A DNA stretch of 64,000 nt from JACNKV01 sp964388155 (GTDB lineage: Bacteria; Fidelibacterota; Marinisomatia; Marinisomatales; JACNKV01), in NCBI GenBank assembly GCA_964388155.1, contig CAYLYH010000010.1, positions 1 through 64,000 on the forward strand, given 5' to 3'. Under the pieces are notes generated by a model. It ran no database searches and had not been told where the DNA came from. It saw nothing but the letters and a program-made list of their open reading frames with translations. Positions 1-9,400 of this stretch are shown one piece after another (the first letter of the stretch is position 1; every line of letters begins with the position of its first letter). The position numbers were made by a program, and so were the translations under genes.

Positions 1-2
1 CC

Positions 3-500
3 GGTAAGGAAGAAAAGATTAAGGAGACAATCCTGACAGAGGTTGAAATCAACGGCTTTCAGGAGAGTATCCCCAAGGTGCTTGTCCCTACTGAAAACAT
101 CGTCGAAATGCGGGATGGAAAAAAGAAAGTTAAAACAAAAGTATTCTTCCCCGGATATATTCTTATTAAGATGGACATGAATAAAGAGACGCAGTATGTT
201 GTTGAAAATGTGAACGGCGTCATGAATTTTATTGGTCCACAAGGGAAACCCGGAGCGTTAAAGCCTGAGGAAATAAATCGAATAATTGGTGTAGTTGAAA
301 GTGCGGATGGTCGTGAAGTAGTTGATGTCCCATTTAAAGTGGGCGATGCGATTAAAGTGATTGATGGACCTTTTTCAGATTTTTCCGGTTTTGTTCAGGA
401 AGTGAATAAAGATAAACAAAAATTGAAAGTATCGGTCAGTATATTTGGAAGACCTACACCGATTGAGCTCGATTTTTTACAAGTAGAATTAGAAAAATAG
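3..500 (+). CDS. nusG: Transcription termination/antitermination factor NusG (5' end missing)
   Basis: NusG binds RNA polymerase, affects pausing and Rho termination, and links transcription to the ribosome. The reading frame is already open at the left edge, so the start lies outside the window; the GTG at 78 is internal and not the true start. The visible part holds the end of the NGN domain (FFPGYILIKM, then NGVMNFIG) and a complete C-terminal KOW domain (GDAIKVIDGPF...GFV). rplK follows after 11 bp, the classic nusG-rplK order; secE probably lies just upstream but is not visible. Confidence 0.96.
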   Translation, partial: GKEEKIKETILTEVEINGFQESIPKVLVPTENIVEMRDGKKKVKTKVFFPGYILIKMDMNKETQYVVENVNGVMNFIGPQGKPGALKPEEINRIIGVVESADGREVVDVPFKVGDAIKVIDGPFSDFSGFVQEVNKDKQKLKVSVSIFGRPTPIELDFLQVELEK

Positions 501-511
501 GCTGAATAATT

Positions 512-937
512 ATGGCTAAAAAAGAAATTGGTTTTATTAAGTTACAGATACCCGCAGGGAAGGCAAATCCCGCCCCGCCGGTGGGACCTGCATTGGGCCA
601 GCATGGTGTAAATATCATGGAGTTTTGCAAATCCTTTAATGCTGCTACTCAAGATCAACCCGGGATGATTATTCCGGTTGAAATCACTGTTTTCGTTGAT
701 CGCAGTTTTAAATATATCACCAAGACTCCTCCTGCATCCACGTTGTTAATTAAAGCAGCAAAGATAGAAAAGGGATCGGGTGAGCCTAACAAAGAGAAAG
801 TCGGGAAAGTAACAGTGAAGGATTTGGAAGAAATTGCTCGGATAAAAATGGATGATTTAAATGCCAATACGATAGAAAGTGCAGTGAATATGATTCGCGG
901 AACTGCTGTCAGTATGGGGATTGTAGTTGCGGAGTAA
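512..937 (+). CDS. rplK: 50S ribosomal protein uL11
   Basis: L11 binds the GTPase-associated region of 23S rRNA at the base of the stalk and is needed for stringent-response sensing. At 141 aa it has the family's usual length. The N-terminal domain carries the conserved PPVGPALGQHGVN stretch (about residues 22-34), and the C-terminal rRNA-binding domain ends in the usual G-T-A-x-S-M-G-I-V-V pattern. It lies between nusG and rplA with gaps of 11 and 6 bp, so the genes are almost certainly cotranscribed. Confidence 0.98.
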   Translation: MAKKEIGFIKLQIPAGKANPAPPVGPALGQHGVNIMEFCKSFNAATQDQPGMIIPVEITVFVDRSFKYITKTPPASTLLIKAAKIEKGSGEPNKEKVGKVTVKDLEEIARIKMDDLNANTIESAVNMIRGTAVSMGIVVAE

Positions 938-943
938 GAATAT

Positions 944-1633
944 ATGAAAATTACAAAAAATCGAAAACAAGCATCAGATAAATTTGACCGGACAACGTAT
1001 TATACGCTTGAAAATGCAGTAAGCCTAGTCAAAGAAATGGCGTTCGCAAAATTTGATGAAACCATCGAACTCTCTGTTAATTTGGGTGTAGACCCTAGGC
1101 ATGCGGATCAAAATATTCGTGTGACGACAGGATTACCGAATGGCACAGGAAAAACCGTAAAAATATTAGTATTAACTCGCGGACCAAAAGAGAAAGAGGC
1201 TAAAGAGGCCGGGGCAGATATGGTCGGAAATACAGAGTACCTGGATAAGATTAAATCCGGCTGGGCAGATGTGGATAAAATTGTAGCGACACCTGACATG
1301 ATGCCGGAACTTGGCAGACTCGGGAAAATGCTTGGTCCAAAAGGATTAATGCCGAACCCAAAAAGCGGAACCGTTACAATGGATGTTGCAAAGGCTGTGA
1401 AAGAATTGAAAGCAGGAAAAGTTGAATTACGGGTAGATAAAACTGCCATTATTCATGTACCTTGTGGAAAAGTATCTTTTGATGCCAAAGCAATTGTTGA
1501 AAACATTCAAGTAATTTATGATACGCTTATGAAGGCAAGACCCGCTGCAGTAAAAGGACAGTATTTAAAAAAACTTACTCTTTCGTCTACAATGGGCCCT
1601 GGAGTAAAAGTTGATCATTCAACCATAAGGTAA
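944..1633 (+). CDS. rplA: 50S ribosomal protein uL1
   Basis: L1 forms the mobile L1 stalk next to the E site and in many bacteria represses its own operon. Length (229 aa) is normal. Family signatures are visible: GLPNGTGKT near residue 64, LGPKGLMPNPK near residue 130, and a C-terminal GPGVKVD. The ATG start lies 6 bp after rplK. No operator can be judged because the operon leader lies outside the window. Confidence 0.98.
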   Translation: MKITKNRKQASDKFDRTTYYTLENAVSLVKEMAFAKFDETIELSVNLGVDPRHADQNIRVTTGLPNGTGKTVKILVLTRGPKEKEAKEAGADMVGNTEYLDKIKSGWADVDKIVATPDMMPELGRLGKMLGPKGLMPNPKSGTVTMDVAKAVKELKAGKVELRVDKTAIIHVPCGKVSFDAKAIVENIQVIYDTLMKARPAAVKGQYLKKLTLSSTMGPGVKVDHSTIR

Positions 1634-1638
1634 ACGAT

Positions 1639-2154
1639 ATGCCAAGTGCTCATAATATAAAAATTGTTGAAGAAATAGGCAAAAAGTTTCAAAAAGCAAA
1701 CGCTATTTATTTTACAGATTATCTTGGACTGAACGTAGTGGATATCACTGAGTTACGTCATCAATTATTTAATGAATCCGTAGAGTATCGTGTTGAGAAA
1801 AACACGTTGATTAAACTTGCTGCCGAAAATAACAATATAAAAGGATTAGATAAATTTTTGCTGGGTCCCACAGCTATGGCAATTACCTATGGTGAATCCA
1901 CGGCTCCGGCAAGAGTATTGAAAAACTTCACAAAAGACCATAATAAACCTGAAGTAAAAGGAATTTTATTTGAAGGAAAAGTACTGGATGGTGATGCGTT
2001 TATACGTATTGCTAATCTTCCATCGCGGGAGGAATTGTTATCCAAATTGTTAGCAACAATACAAAGCCCGCTGACGAAGTTAGTGAATACGTTAAATTCA
2101 CCGATGTCCGGTATGGTGGGAGTATTAACAAGTCTTAAAGATCAAAAGTCATAA
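1639..2154 (+). CDS. rplJ: 50S ribosomal protein uL10
   Basis: L10 anchors L7/L12 dimers to the ribosome to form the stalk that recruits translation GTPases. The protein (171 aa) has the N-terminal rRNA-binding fold, including the YRVEKNTL segment near residue 48, and a C-terminal helix where L12 dimers dock. It starts 5 bp after rplA; the 31-bp gap to rplL contains a good ribosome binding site for that gene. Confidence 0.97.
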   Translation: MPSAHNIKIVEEIGKKFQKANAIYFTDYLGLNVVDITELRHQLFNESVEYRVEKNTLIKLAAENNNIKGLDKFLLGPTAMAITYGESTAPARVLKNFTKDHNKPEVKGILFEGKVLDGDAFIRIANLPSREELLSKLLATIQSPLTKLVNTLNSPMSGMVGVLTSLKDQKS

Positions 2155-2185
2155 ATCTGAATTCACACAGTAAAGGAGTGCAATA

Positions 2186-2557
2186 ATGGCTATAAGTAGA
2201 GCAGATGTATTAACCTATCTCGAAGAAGCAAACATGGTAGAGGTTTCTGAACTCATTACAGAAATCGAAAATAAGTTTGGTGTCAGTGCGGCTGCACCGG
2301 TAGCAGTGGCTGCTGTTGCTGCGGCAGAGGAGACCGCGGAAGAACAAACAGAGTTTGATGTTGTCTTGACTAGCTTTGGACAAACCAAAATTTCTGTGAT
2401 TAAGGCTGTCCGTGCGATTACCAGTTTAGGGTTGAAAGAAGCAAAAGAATTAGTTGAAGCGACACCGAAAGCCGTTAAAGAAGGTGTGTCACTAGCGGAA
2501 GCTGATGAAATAAAAGTACAGTTGGAAGAAGCCGGCGCAACCGTCGAAGTGAAATAA
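2186..2557 (+). CDS. rplL: 50S ribosomal protein bL12 (L7/L12)
   Basis: L7/L12 is the multicopy stalk protein that recruits EF-Tu, EF-G and other factors. The 123-aa product has the expected layout: an N-terminal dimerisation helix, an Ala/Val/Glu-rich hinge at about residues 30-52, and the globular C-terminal domain with KTKISVIKAVR-type and GLKEAKELVE motifs. AAAGGAG lies just upstream of the ATG, in keeping with the higher output this gene needs than rplJ. Confidence 0.98.
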   Translation: MAISRADVLTYLEEANMVEVSELITEIENKFGVSAAAPVAVAAVAAAEETAEEQTEFDVVLTSFGQTKISVIKAVRAITSLGLKEAKELVEATPKAVKEGVSLAEADEIKVQLEEAGATVEVK

Positions 2558-2621
2558 CGAGAACCCTCGCTGTTTCTGTTTCATTTTATCTCCATTTTCA
2601 CACCTAAAAAAGGAGGCTTTC

Positions 2622-5600
2622 TTGGGAGCCACAACATTCACATCGGCTGAAAGGGTATCTTTTCAGAAGATACCCTCTATTCTTGAACTGCCTGATTTAT
2701 TATCTATTCAGACGGAATCCTATCAGATATTTCTACAAGAAAATATGCTGGATGGAGAACGTCAGACCATCGGGCTGGAAGAGGTGTTTCGAAATGTATT
2801 TCCAATCGAAGATTCCCATCGGAATTATGTTTTGGAATACAAGAGTTATTATCTCGCCACACCAAAATATTCACCGCAGGAATGTATTGATCGCGGCGTA
2901 ACATATTCTGCTCCGCTAAAGGTGAAGTTGGTTCTTAATATTACCAACGAAGAAAACCGCAACGAGTATGATCAATCCATTGAACAGGATGTGTATTTTG
3001 GTAATATCCCCTACATGACTAAAAAGGGGACGTTCATCATCAATGGAGCCGAACGTGTGGTTGTTTCTCAGTTGCAGCGTTCCCCCGGTGTGTTTTTTGA
3101 CGATTCCATTCACCCAAATGGAACGAAGCTTTTTCAAGCAAGGCTGATTCCGATTCGCGGATCGTGGGTTGATTTTACAACCGATATCAATGACTGTATG
3201 TTTGTCATCATTGATCGCCGTAGAAAGTTTCCTGTAACGATGTTCCTTCGTGCGCTTGGATTCTCGACAAATGAAGATATTTTTAAAGTATTCAACATAG
3301 TCAAAGAAATAAAGTTAAAAGGTAAATATGCTTCAAATGCAATTGGGGCAACCATTGTGGCTGATGTCATTGATGTAAACACCGGTGAAATATTTTTTGA
3401 AGGCGGGACAAGCGTTACTCAGGAAATTATCGATGAGCTCGTCAAAGCCGGCATTACTTCTCTGGATGTTGTAGACGGAAATAAAGACTTCCACTCGATG
3501 CTTTTGTTGAACACAATTGAAAAAGACCCGACAAAGAATACTGAAGAAGCTCTTAGCGCGGTGTATCAATTAATTCGTTCGGGAGAACCGCCAAACTTAG
3601 AAACCGCTCAAAAATTTATTGAACGGATGTTTTTTAGTCCGAAAAAATATGATTTGGGCAGAGTAGGTAGATATCGCCTAAATCAGCAGTTTAATTTGGA
3701 TGTCCCTATTGAGGATACCGTGCTTACCATGGATGATATCATCCAGGTTATACATTTTTTAATTGAAATGCGAAAAGGTGAAAAGGGAACCGATGATATT
3801 GATCATTTAGGTAATCGTCGTGTGCGCACAGTCGGTGAACAGTTAAAAGATCAGTTCTCAGTTGCATTAAGCCGTATGATACGAACCATCCACGAACGGA
3901 TGAACCTTCGTGAAGCGGAATCCATTACGCCTCAGGATTTAATTAATGCCCGTGTAGTGACCACCGTCATCAATACATTTTTCGGGACGAGTCAATTATC
4001 TCAATTTGGAGATCAGACAAACCCATTAGCTGAAGTTACGCATAAACGTCGTATTTCGGCGTTAGGCCCCGGTGGATTAACAAGAGAACGTGCCGGATTT
4101 GAAGTGCGCGACGTTCACTATACGCATTATGGACGCTTATGTCCAATTGAAACTCCTGAAGGTCCGAATATCGGACTGATTTCATCCTTGGCATTAATGG
4201 CGCAAATTAATCACCATGGATTTATCGAAGCTCCCTACAGAAAAGTAAGGAAAATAAATGAAAAGTCCCACGCCACCGCAAGTATAAAGTATCTATCAGC
4301 GGATGATGAAGACCGTGTCAGTATTGCACAATCGGATGCGACGCTGAATGAAAAAGATCGATTGGTAGATGAACGGATTCGTGTGAGAATTAAGGGTGAC
4401 TTTCCAATGTTGGAACCGGAAGATGTTCAGTTTATGGAAGTCTCTCCGAACCAGTTGCTGAGTGTTGCCGCTGCGTTGATTCCATTTGTAGAGCACGACG
4501 ATGCAAACCGGGCATTAATGGGATCCAACATGCAGCGTCAGGCTGTTCCTTTGATGAACCCGGAAGAGCCAATTGTCGGGACAGGATTAGAAGCCGTGGT
4601 TGCAAAAGATTCACGATCGTGTGTGGTTTCACCAACCACCGGAACAGTCGTATATGCTGATGCGGAACAAATTGTGGTAAAAAGCCGTGATATTCCTGAC
4701 AACCTCAGTTTGATAGAAGGGGATAATCTTGTCAAGATTGATTTGGAGAAATATCATCGCACGAATCAAAATATGAGTTTTAATCAAAGACCATTAGTTC
4801 GAGCAGGGATGACGGTGAAAAAGGGCGATGTGCTTGCAGATGGTGCTTCAACACATAATGGAGAGTTGGCGCTGGGGAGGAATCTAAAAGTTGCCTTTAT
4901 GCCTTGGCGTGGATTTAACTTTGAGGATGCTATCGTTCTGAATGAACGATTAGTACGGGAAGATGTATTCTCTTCGGTTCACGTACACGAGGTAGATCTT
5001 GAAGTCCGTGATACTAAAAGAGGAGAGGAAGAGCTTACCCCTGAGATTCCAAATGTTAGCGAAGAAGCGACTAAAGATTTAAATAAAGATGGTGTTATTC
5101 GGATTGGTGCTCGAGTGAACGAAGGCGACATCTTGATTGGTAAGGTCACACCAAAGGGAGAAACCGATCCCACACCGGAAGAGAAACTATTACGCGCTAT
5201 TTTTGGTGAAAAGGCCGGGGAAGTTAAAGATGCTTCAAAAAAAGCAGACCCGGGTATCCATGGTGTCATTATTAATACGAAGCTATTTGAAAAACGCGTT
5301 AAGCGATCTCGCACGGAAGAAAAAGTAATCATTATTGCCCTGCAGAAAAAAACACGCGAAGATAAAAAAGCACTGAAAACAGCCCGCGATAATAAACTCA
5401 TCGAATTACTGCAGGGTGAGGTATCATTTGGAATACGAAATAAATCTTCTGGGCGAACACTCATAAAAAAAGGGACAAAACTGACCATCAAACGTTTAAA
5501 AACATTTGATATGGAGAGGTTTGATCTTAGTTTGTCGTGGATTGAGAATAAGTCGGTTTGGAAAAAGGTAAAAACAGTATGGCGGAATTTCGAACGCGAG

Positions 5601-6398
5601 TGGAAATCTATTGAAGATTATCTCGAAAGAGAAATGTTTAAACTCCGCATGGGTGATGAACTGCAACCCGGAATTCTTAAATTGGCTAAAGTGTTTGTTG
5701 CTACTAAAAGAAAAGTACAAGTTGGGGATAAAATGGCAGGTCGTCATGGAAATAAAGGCGTGGTTGCCACAATCGTCCCTGAAGAGGATATGCCATTCCT
5801 TGAAGATGGAACCGCGGTAGACATTGTTTTAAATCCTCTGGGTGTACCGTCTCGTATGAATCTTGGACAGCTGTACGAAACCATGCTGGGATGGGCAGGC
5901 GAAACCATGGGCTTAAAATATGAAACACCGGTGTTTAACGGCGCTACCCCCGAAGAAGTTGACCAAGAACTGCAAAAAGCCGGGTTGCCTGTATCAGGTA
6001 AAGCAAAACTCATTGATGGACGAACTGGTGAATGTTTTGACCATCCCGTTACGGTAGGAAATATCTACATGATGAAGCTCGGTCACATGGTAGATGATAA
6101 AATGCATGCACGAGCGACAGGACCCTATTCATTGATAACCCAACAGCCGCTTGGCGGAAAAGCGCAATTTGGCGGTCAGCGATTTGGTGAGATGGAAGTA
6201 TGGGCATTGGAAGCGTATGGTGCAGCGCATACTTTAAGAGAAATTTTGACTGTAAAATCAGACGATGTAGATGGGCGGTCGAAAGTGTACAACGCCATCG
6301 TAAGAGGTGAGGACATTATGATGACCGGAGCACCGGAATCCTTTAATGTGCTTATAAAAGAACTTCAGGGACTTGGATTAGACATCGAATTAGACTAA
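2622..6398 (+). CDS. rpoB: DNA-directed RNA polymerase beta subunit
   Basis: RpoB forms much of the RNA polymerase active-site cleft and the rifampicin pocket. At 1258 aa it is full length. Visible signatures include SQLSQFGDQTNPLAE (rifampicin cluster I), HKRRISALGPGGL, RLCPIETPEGPNIGL, and the catalytic-region KMAGRHGNKG. The start is a TTG preceded by a strong AGGAGG, and no better start is in frame. Residue 463 is Gly where most bacteria have Met in the rifampicin cluster. rpoC follows after 12 bp. The 64-bp gap from rplL contains only a weak 4-bp CGAG/CTCG hairpin, so I cannot show an attenuator. Confidence 0.99.
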   Translation: MGATTFTSAERVSFQKIPSILELPDLLSIQTESYQIFLQENMLDGERQTIGLEEVFRNVFPIEDSHRNYVLEYKSYYLATPKYSPQECIDRGVTYSAPLKVKLVLNITNEENRNEYDQSIEQDVYFGNIPYMTKKGTFIINGAERVVVSQLQRSPGVFFDDSIHPNGTKLFQARLIPIRGSWVDFTTDINDCMFVIIDRRRKFPVTMFLRALGFSTNEDIFKVFNIVKEIKLKGKYASNAIGATIVADVIDVNTGEIFFEGGTSVTQEIIDELVKAGITSLDVVDGNKDFHSMLLLNTIEKDPTKNTEEALSAVYQLIRSGEPPNLETAQKFIERMFFSPKKYDLGRVGRYRLNQQFNLDVPIEDTVLTMDDIIQVIHFLIEMRKGEKGTDDIDHLGNRRVRTVGEQLKDQFSVALSRMIRTIHERMNLREAESITPQDLINARVVTTVINTFFGTSQLSQFGDQTNPLAEVTHKRRISALGPGGLTRERAGFEVRDVHYTHYGRLCPIETPEGPNIGLISSLALMAQINHHGFIEAPYRKVRKINEKSHATASIKYLSADDEDRVSIAQSDATLNEKDRLVDERIRVRIKGDFPMLEPEDVQFMEVSPNQLLSVAAALIPFVEHDDANRALMGSNMQRQAVPLMNPEEPIVGTGLEAVVAKDSRSCVVSPTTGTVVYADAEQIVVKSRDIPDNLSLIEGDNLVKIDLEKYHRTNQNMSFNQRPLVRAGMTVKKGDVLADGASTHNGELALGRNLKVAFMPWRGFNFEDAIVLNERLVREDVFSSVHVHEVDLEVRDTKRGEEELTPEIPNVSEEATKDLNKDGVIRIGARVNEGDILIGKVTPKGETDPTPEEKLLRAIFGEKAGEVKDASKKADPGIHGVIINTKLFEKRVKRSRTEEKVIIIALQKKTREDKKALKTARDNKLIELLQGEVSFGIRNKSSGRTLIKKGTKLTIKRLKTFDMERFDLSLSWIENKSVWKKVKTVWRNFEREWKSIEDYLEREMFKLRMGDELQPGILKLAKVFVATKRKVQVGDKMAGRHGNKGVVATIVPEEDMPFLEDGTAVDIVLNPLGVPSRMNLGQLYETMLGWAGETMGLKYETPVFNGATPEEVDQELQKAGLPVSGKAKLIDGRTGECFDHPVTVGNIYMMKLGHMVDDKMHARATGPYSLITQQPLGGKAQFGGQRFGEMEVWALEAYGAAHTLREILTVKSDDVDGRSKVYNAIVRGEDIMMTGAPESFNVLIKELQGLGLDIELD

Positions 6399-6410
6399 GG
6401 GAGACTTGTC

Positions 6411-9400
6411 TTGACATTCATTCAGCAGACAAAAATAGATACCAATAGAAATTATAAAGCCATAACCATCGGTTTAAGCTCTCCGGAGATGATTCTTAGC
6501 CGTTCTTATGGAGAAATACTAAAACCGGAAACGATTAATTATCGTTCCTATAAACCCGAAAAAGACGGACTATTCTGTGAGAAGATATTTGGTCCGGTGA
6601 AAGATTATGAATGCCATTGCGGAAAATATAAAGGCATTCGATATAGAGGCATTATTTGCGATCGATGTGGTGTGGAAGTCACACGGAAAAAAGTTCGTAG
6701 GGAAAGAATAGGGCATATTACCTTAGCCGTTCCAATCGTTCATATCTGGTATTTAAAATCCATTCCAAGTAAACTAAGTTATTTATTGGGGTTAAGTACA
6801 CGAGATTTAGAACGCGTTATCTACTACGAGACTTTTATGATTATTGAGCCGGGTAAAAGTGGCAGAGAATCGTTAGAGCTGATAGACGAAGAAGAATATA
6901 ACGAGCTAGAGCAAAATTTTGGTTACTTTGCGGTTTCGGATGAAGAAAGGGATGATGAAGAGTATTTTTATGCAGCAATGGGTGGCGAAGCAATGCGGGA
7001 TGCATTGTCTCGTTTAAACCTCCATGCTGAATATCGTAAACTGGAAGATATAATTCTTACCACTCGATCAAAACAGAAAAAAACGGATGCCCTGAAACGA
7101 TTAAAGGTGTTGAAGGAATTTATAAATGACGGCACGAAAAAGAAGATAAATAAACCGGAATGGATGGTGGTCGCTATTTTACCGGTCATCCCTCCTGAAC
7201 TTCGTCCTTTGGTCCCCTTAGAGGGCGGACGATTTGCTGCTAGTGATTTAAATGATTTGTACCGGCGAATTATCATACGGAATAATCGTCTGAAAAATCT
7301 AATGGACATTAAAGCACCGGATGTCATCTTGCGGAATGAAAAAAGAATGCTGCAGGAATCTGTGGATGCGGTATTTGATAATGCAAGGCGGAAAACCGCT
7401 ATACGAAGCGGAACACGTCGTCCATTAAAATCTTTATCAGATATGCTTCGTGGAAAACAAGGACGGTTTCGTCAAAATCTATTGGGCAAACGAGTTGATT
7501 ACTCCGGGCGTTCTGTCATCGTTGTAGGACCAGATTTGAAGCTACATGAGTGCGGATTGCCGAAAAACATGGCATTAGAGTTGTTTAAACCTCATATGAT
7601 AAATGCCTTAATTGAACGTGGGTATGCTCACACTCCTCGCGGTGCCAAACTCATGATTGAAGAACGAGATCCAATTGTTTATACAGTTCTTGAGCGAGTG
7701 GTGAATGACCATCCGGTCTTATTAAATAGAGCACCGACGCTTCACCGTCTTGGAATTCAAGCGTTTCAACCAGTGTTGGTTGATGGGAAAGCCATCCACT
7801 TACATCCGCTTGTCTGTGCAGCGTTTAACGCTGATTTTGACGGAGATCAAATGGCTGTACATGTTCCATTATCTGTCCACGCACAAATGGAAGCACGAGT
7901 CTTGATGCTTTCCAGTCACAATATTTTGCATCCGGCAAACGGTAAACCCATTGCCATTCCTTCTCAGGATATGGTCTTGGGTTGTTATTATTTAACCCGT
8001 GCAGAAAAGGGTGTTAAAGGTGAAGGAAAATTCTTTGGGTCGCTGAATGAAGTGACGCTTGCTTTAGAAAATAAAACTGTAGATATCCATGCTATTATTC
8101 ACGTGAGATATCAAGGCGAATGGCAGAAAAACACTACGGTCGGACGTGTATTATTAAATGATATCCTCCCGGATGAAATGGACTACATTGATGAAATGAT
8201 TTCCAAGAAGAAACTTGAGAAGATCGTAAATCAAACATATTTGGTTGCCGGGAACTTTAAAACAGTGAAATTTTTAGATGATCTAAAAGAACTTGGTTTT
8301 AGAATTGCTACTGAGAGTGGCAGTTCTATCTCCATTAGCGATATTTTAATTCCTAAGGATAAAGAACAAATTATCACTGCCGCGACGAAAGAAGTTGATG
8401 AGATCAACGAAAAGTTTTCACGTCATATTCTCACCGAAGGTGAACGATATAATAAAGTCATTGATATTTGGACACATGTAACAGGAAAAGTCGCGCAATC
8501 TATGATGGAGAACCTACAGAAAGACAGAGCGGGTTTTAATCCTGTTTTCATGATGGCAGATTCCGGTGCACGAGGAAGTCAGGACCAGATTAAACAGTTA
8601 GCAGGCATGCGCGGTTTGATGGCAAAACCAAAAAAATCCATGACAGGTGGAAAAGGAGAGATTATTGAATCTCCAATTCTGTCCAATTTTAAAGAAGGAT
8701 TGTCCGTCATGGAGTACTTTATCTCAACTCACGGAGCTAGAAAAGGGCTGGCCGATACAGCATTAAAAACAGCGGATGCTGGATATTTGACGCGTCGGCT
8801 GGTTGATGTTGCTCAAGATGTGGTGATTGGAGAGGAAGACTGCGGTACAATTAATGGAATCGTTATCTCTGATTTGAAAGAAGGAGAAGAGATTATCGAA
8901 CCATTAGCAGATCGTATCTTAGGTAGATCATTGGTTGACGATTTTGTTATTGACGGAAAAGTAAAAGTTAAATCCGGAACACTGATTAGTAGCGAGAATG
9001 CCAGTGTTATTGAAGAGAGCGGTGTCCAAAGTATTCGACTTCGATCCGTTCTGACATGTGAATCGAAACAGGGTGTGTGTGCAAAATGTTACGGTTGGAA
9101 TCTTGCAACAAATCATTCGGTAAATATCGGTTCCTCTGTTGGAATTATTGCTGCGCAAAGCATTGGTGAACCCGGAACTCAGCTTACACTGCGAACCTTC
9201 CATATTGGTGGTACGGCTACACGTATTGTCGAACAATCTGATATGACGACAAAACATGGTGGAGTCGTCAAATTCTCTGACAATTATGACTCTGCAGATA
9301 CGACGGATGAAACTGGAGCAGAAGTCACTCGATGTATGTCTCGTCATGCAAAAGTATTCGTACTAGACGATAAAAAGAAAGAAATGGTTCGCGCAGAATA

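Noticed and set aside
4979..5491. 170-codon open frame on the minus strand
   Set aside because: Lies wholly within rpoB, has Ser/Phe-rich antisense composition and no ribosome site; a shadow of rpoB.
9100..9347. Minus-strand frame in rpoC with several Cys residues
   Set aside because: Antisense of the rpoC zinc region; no start signal or family match.
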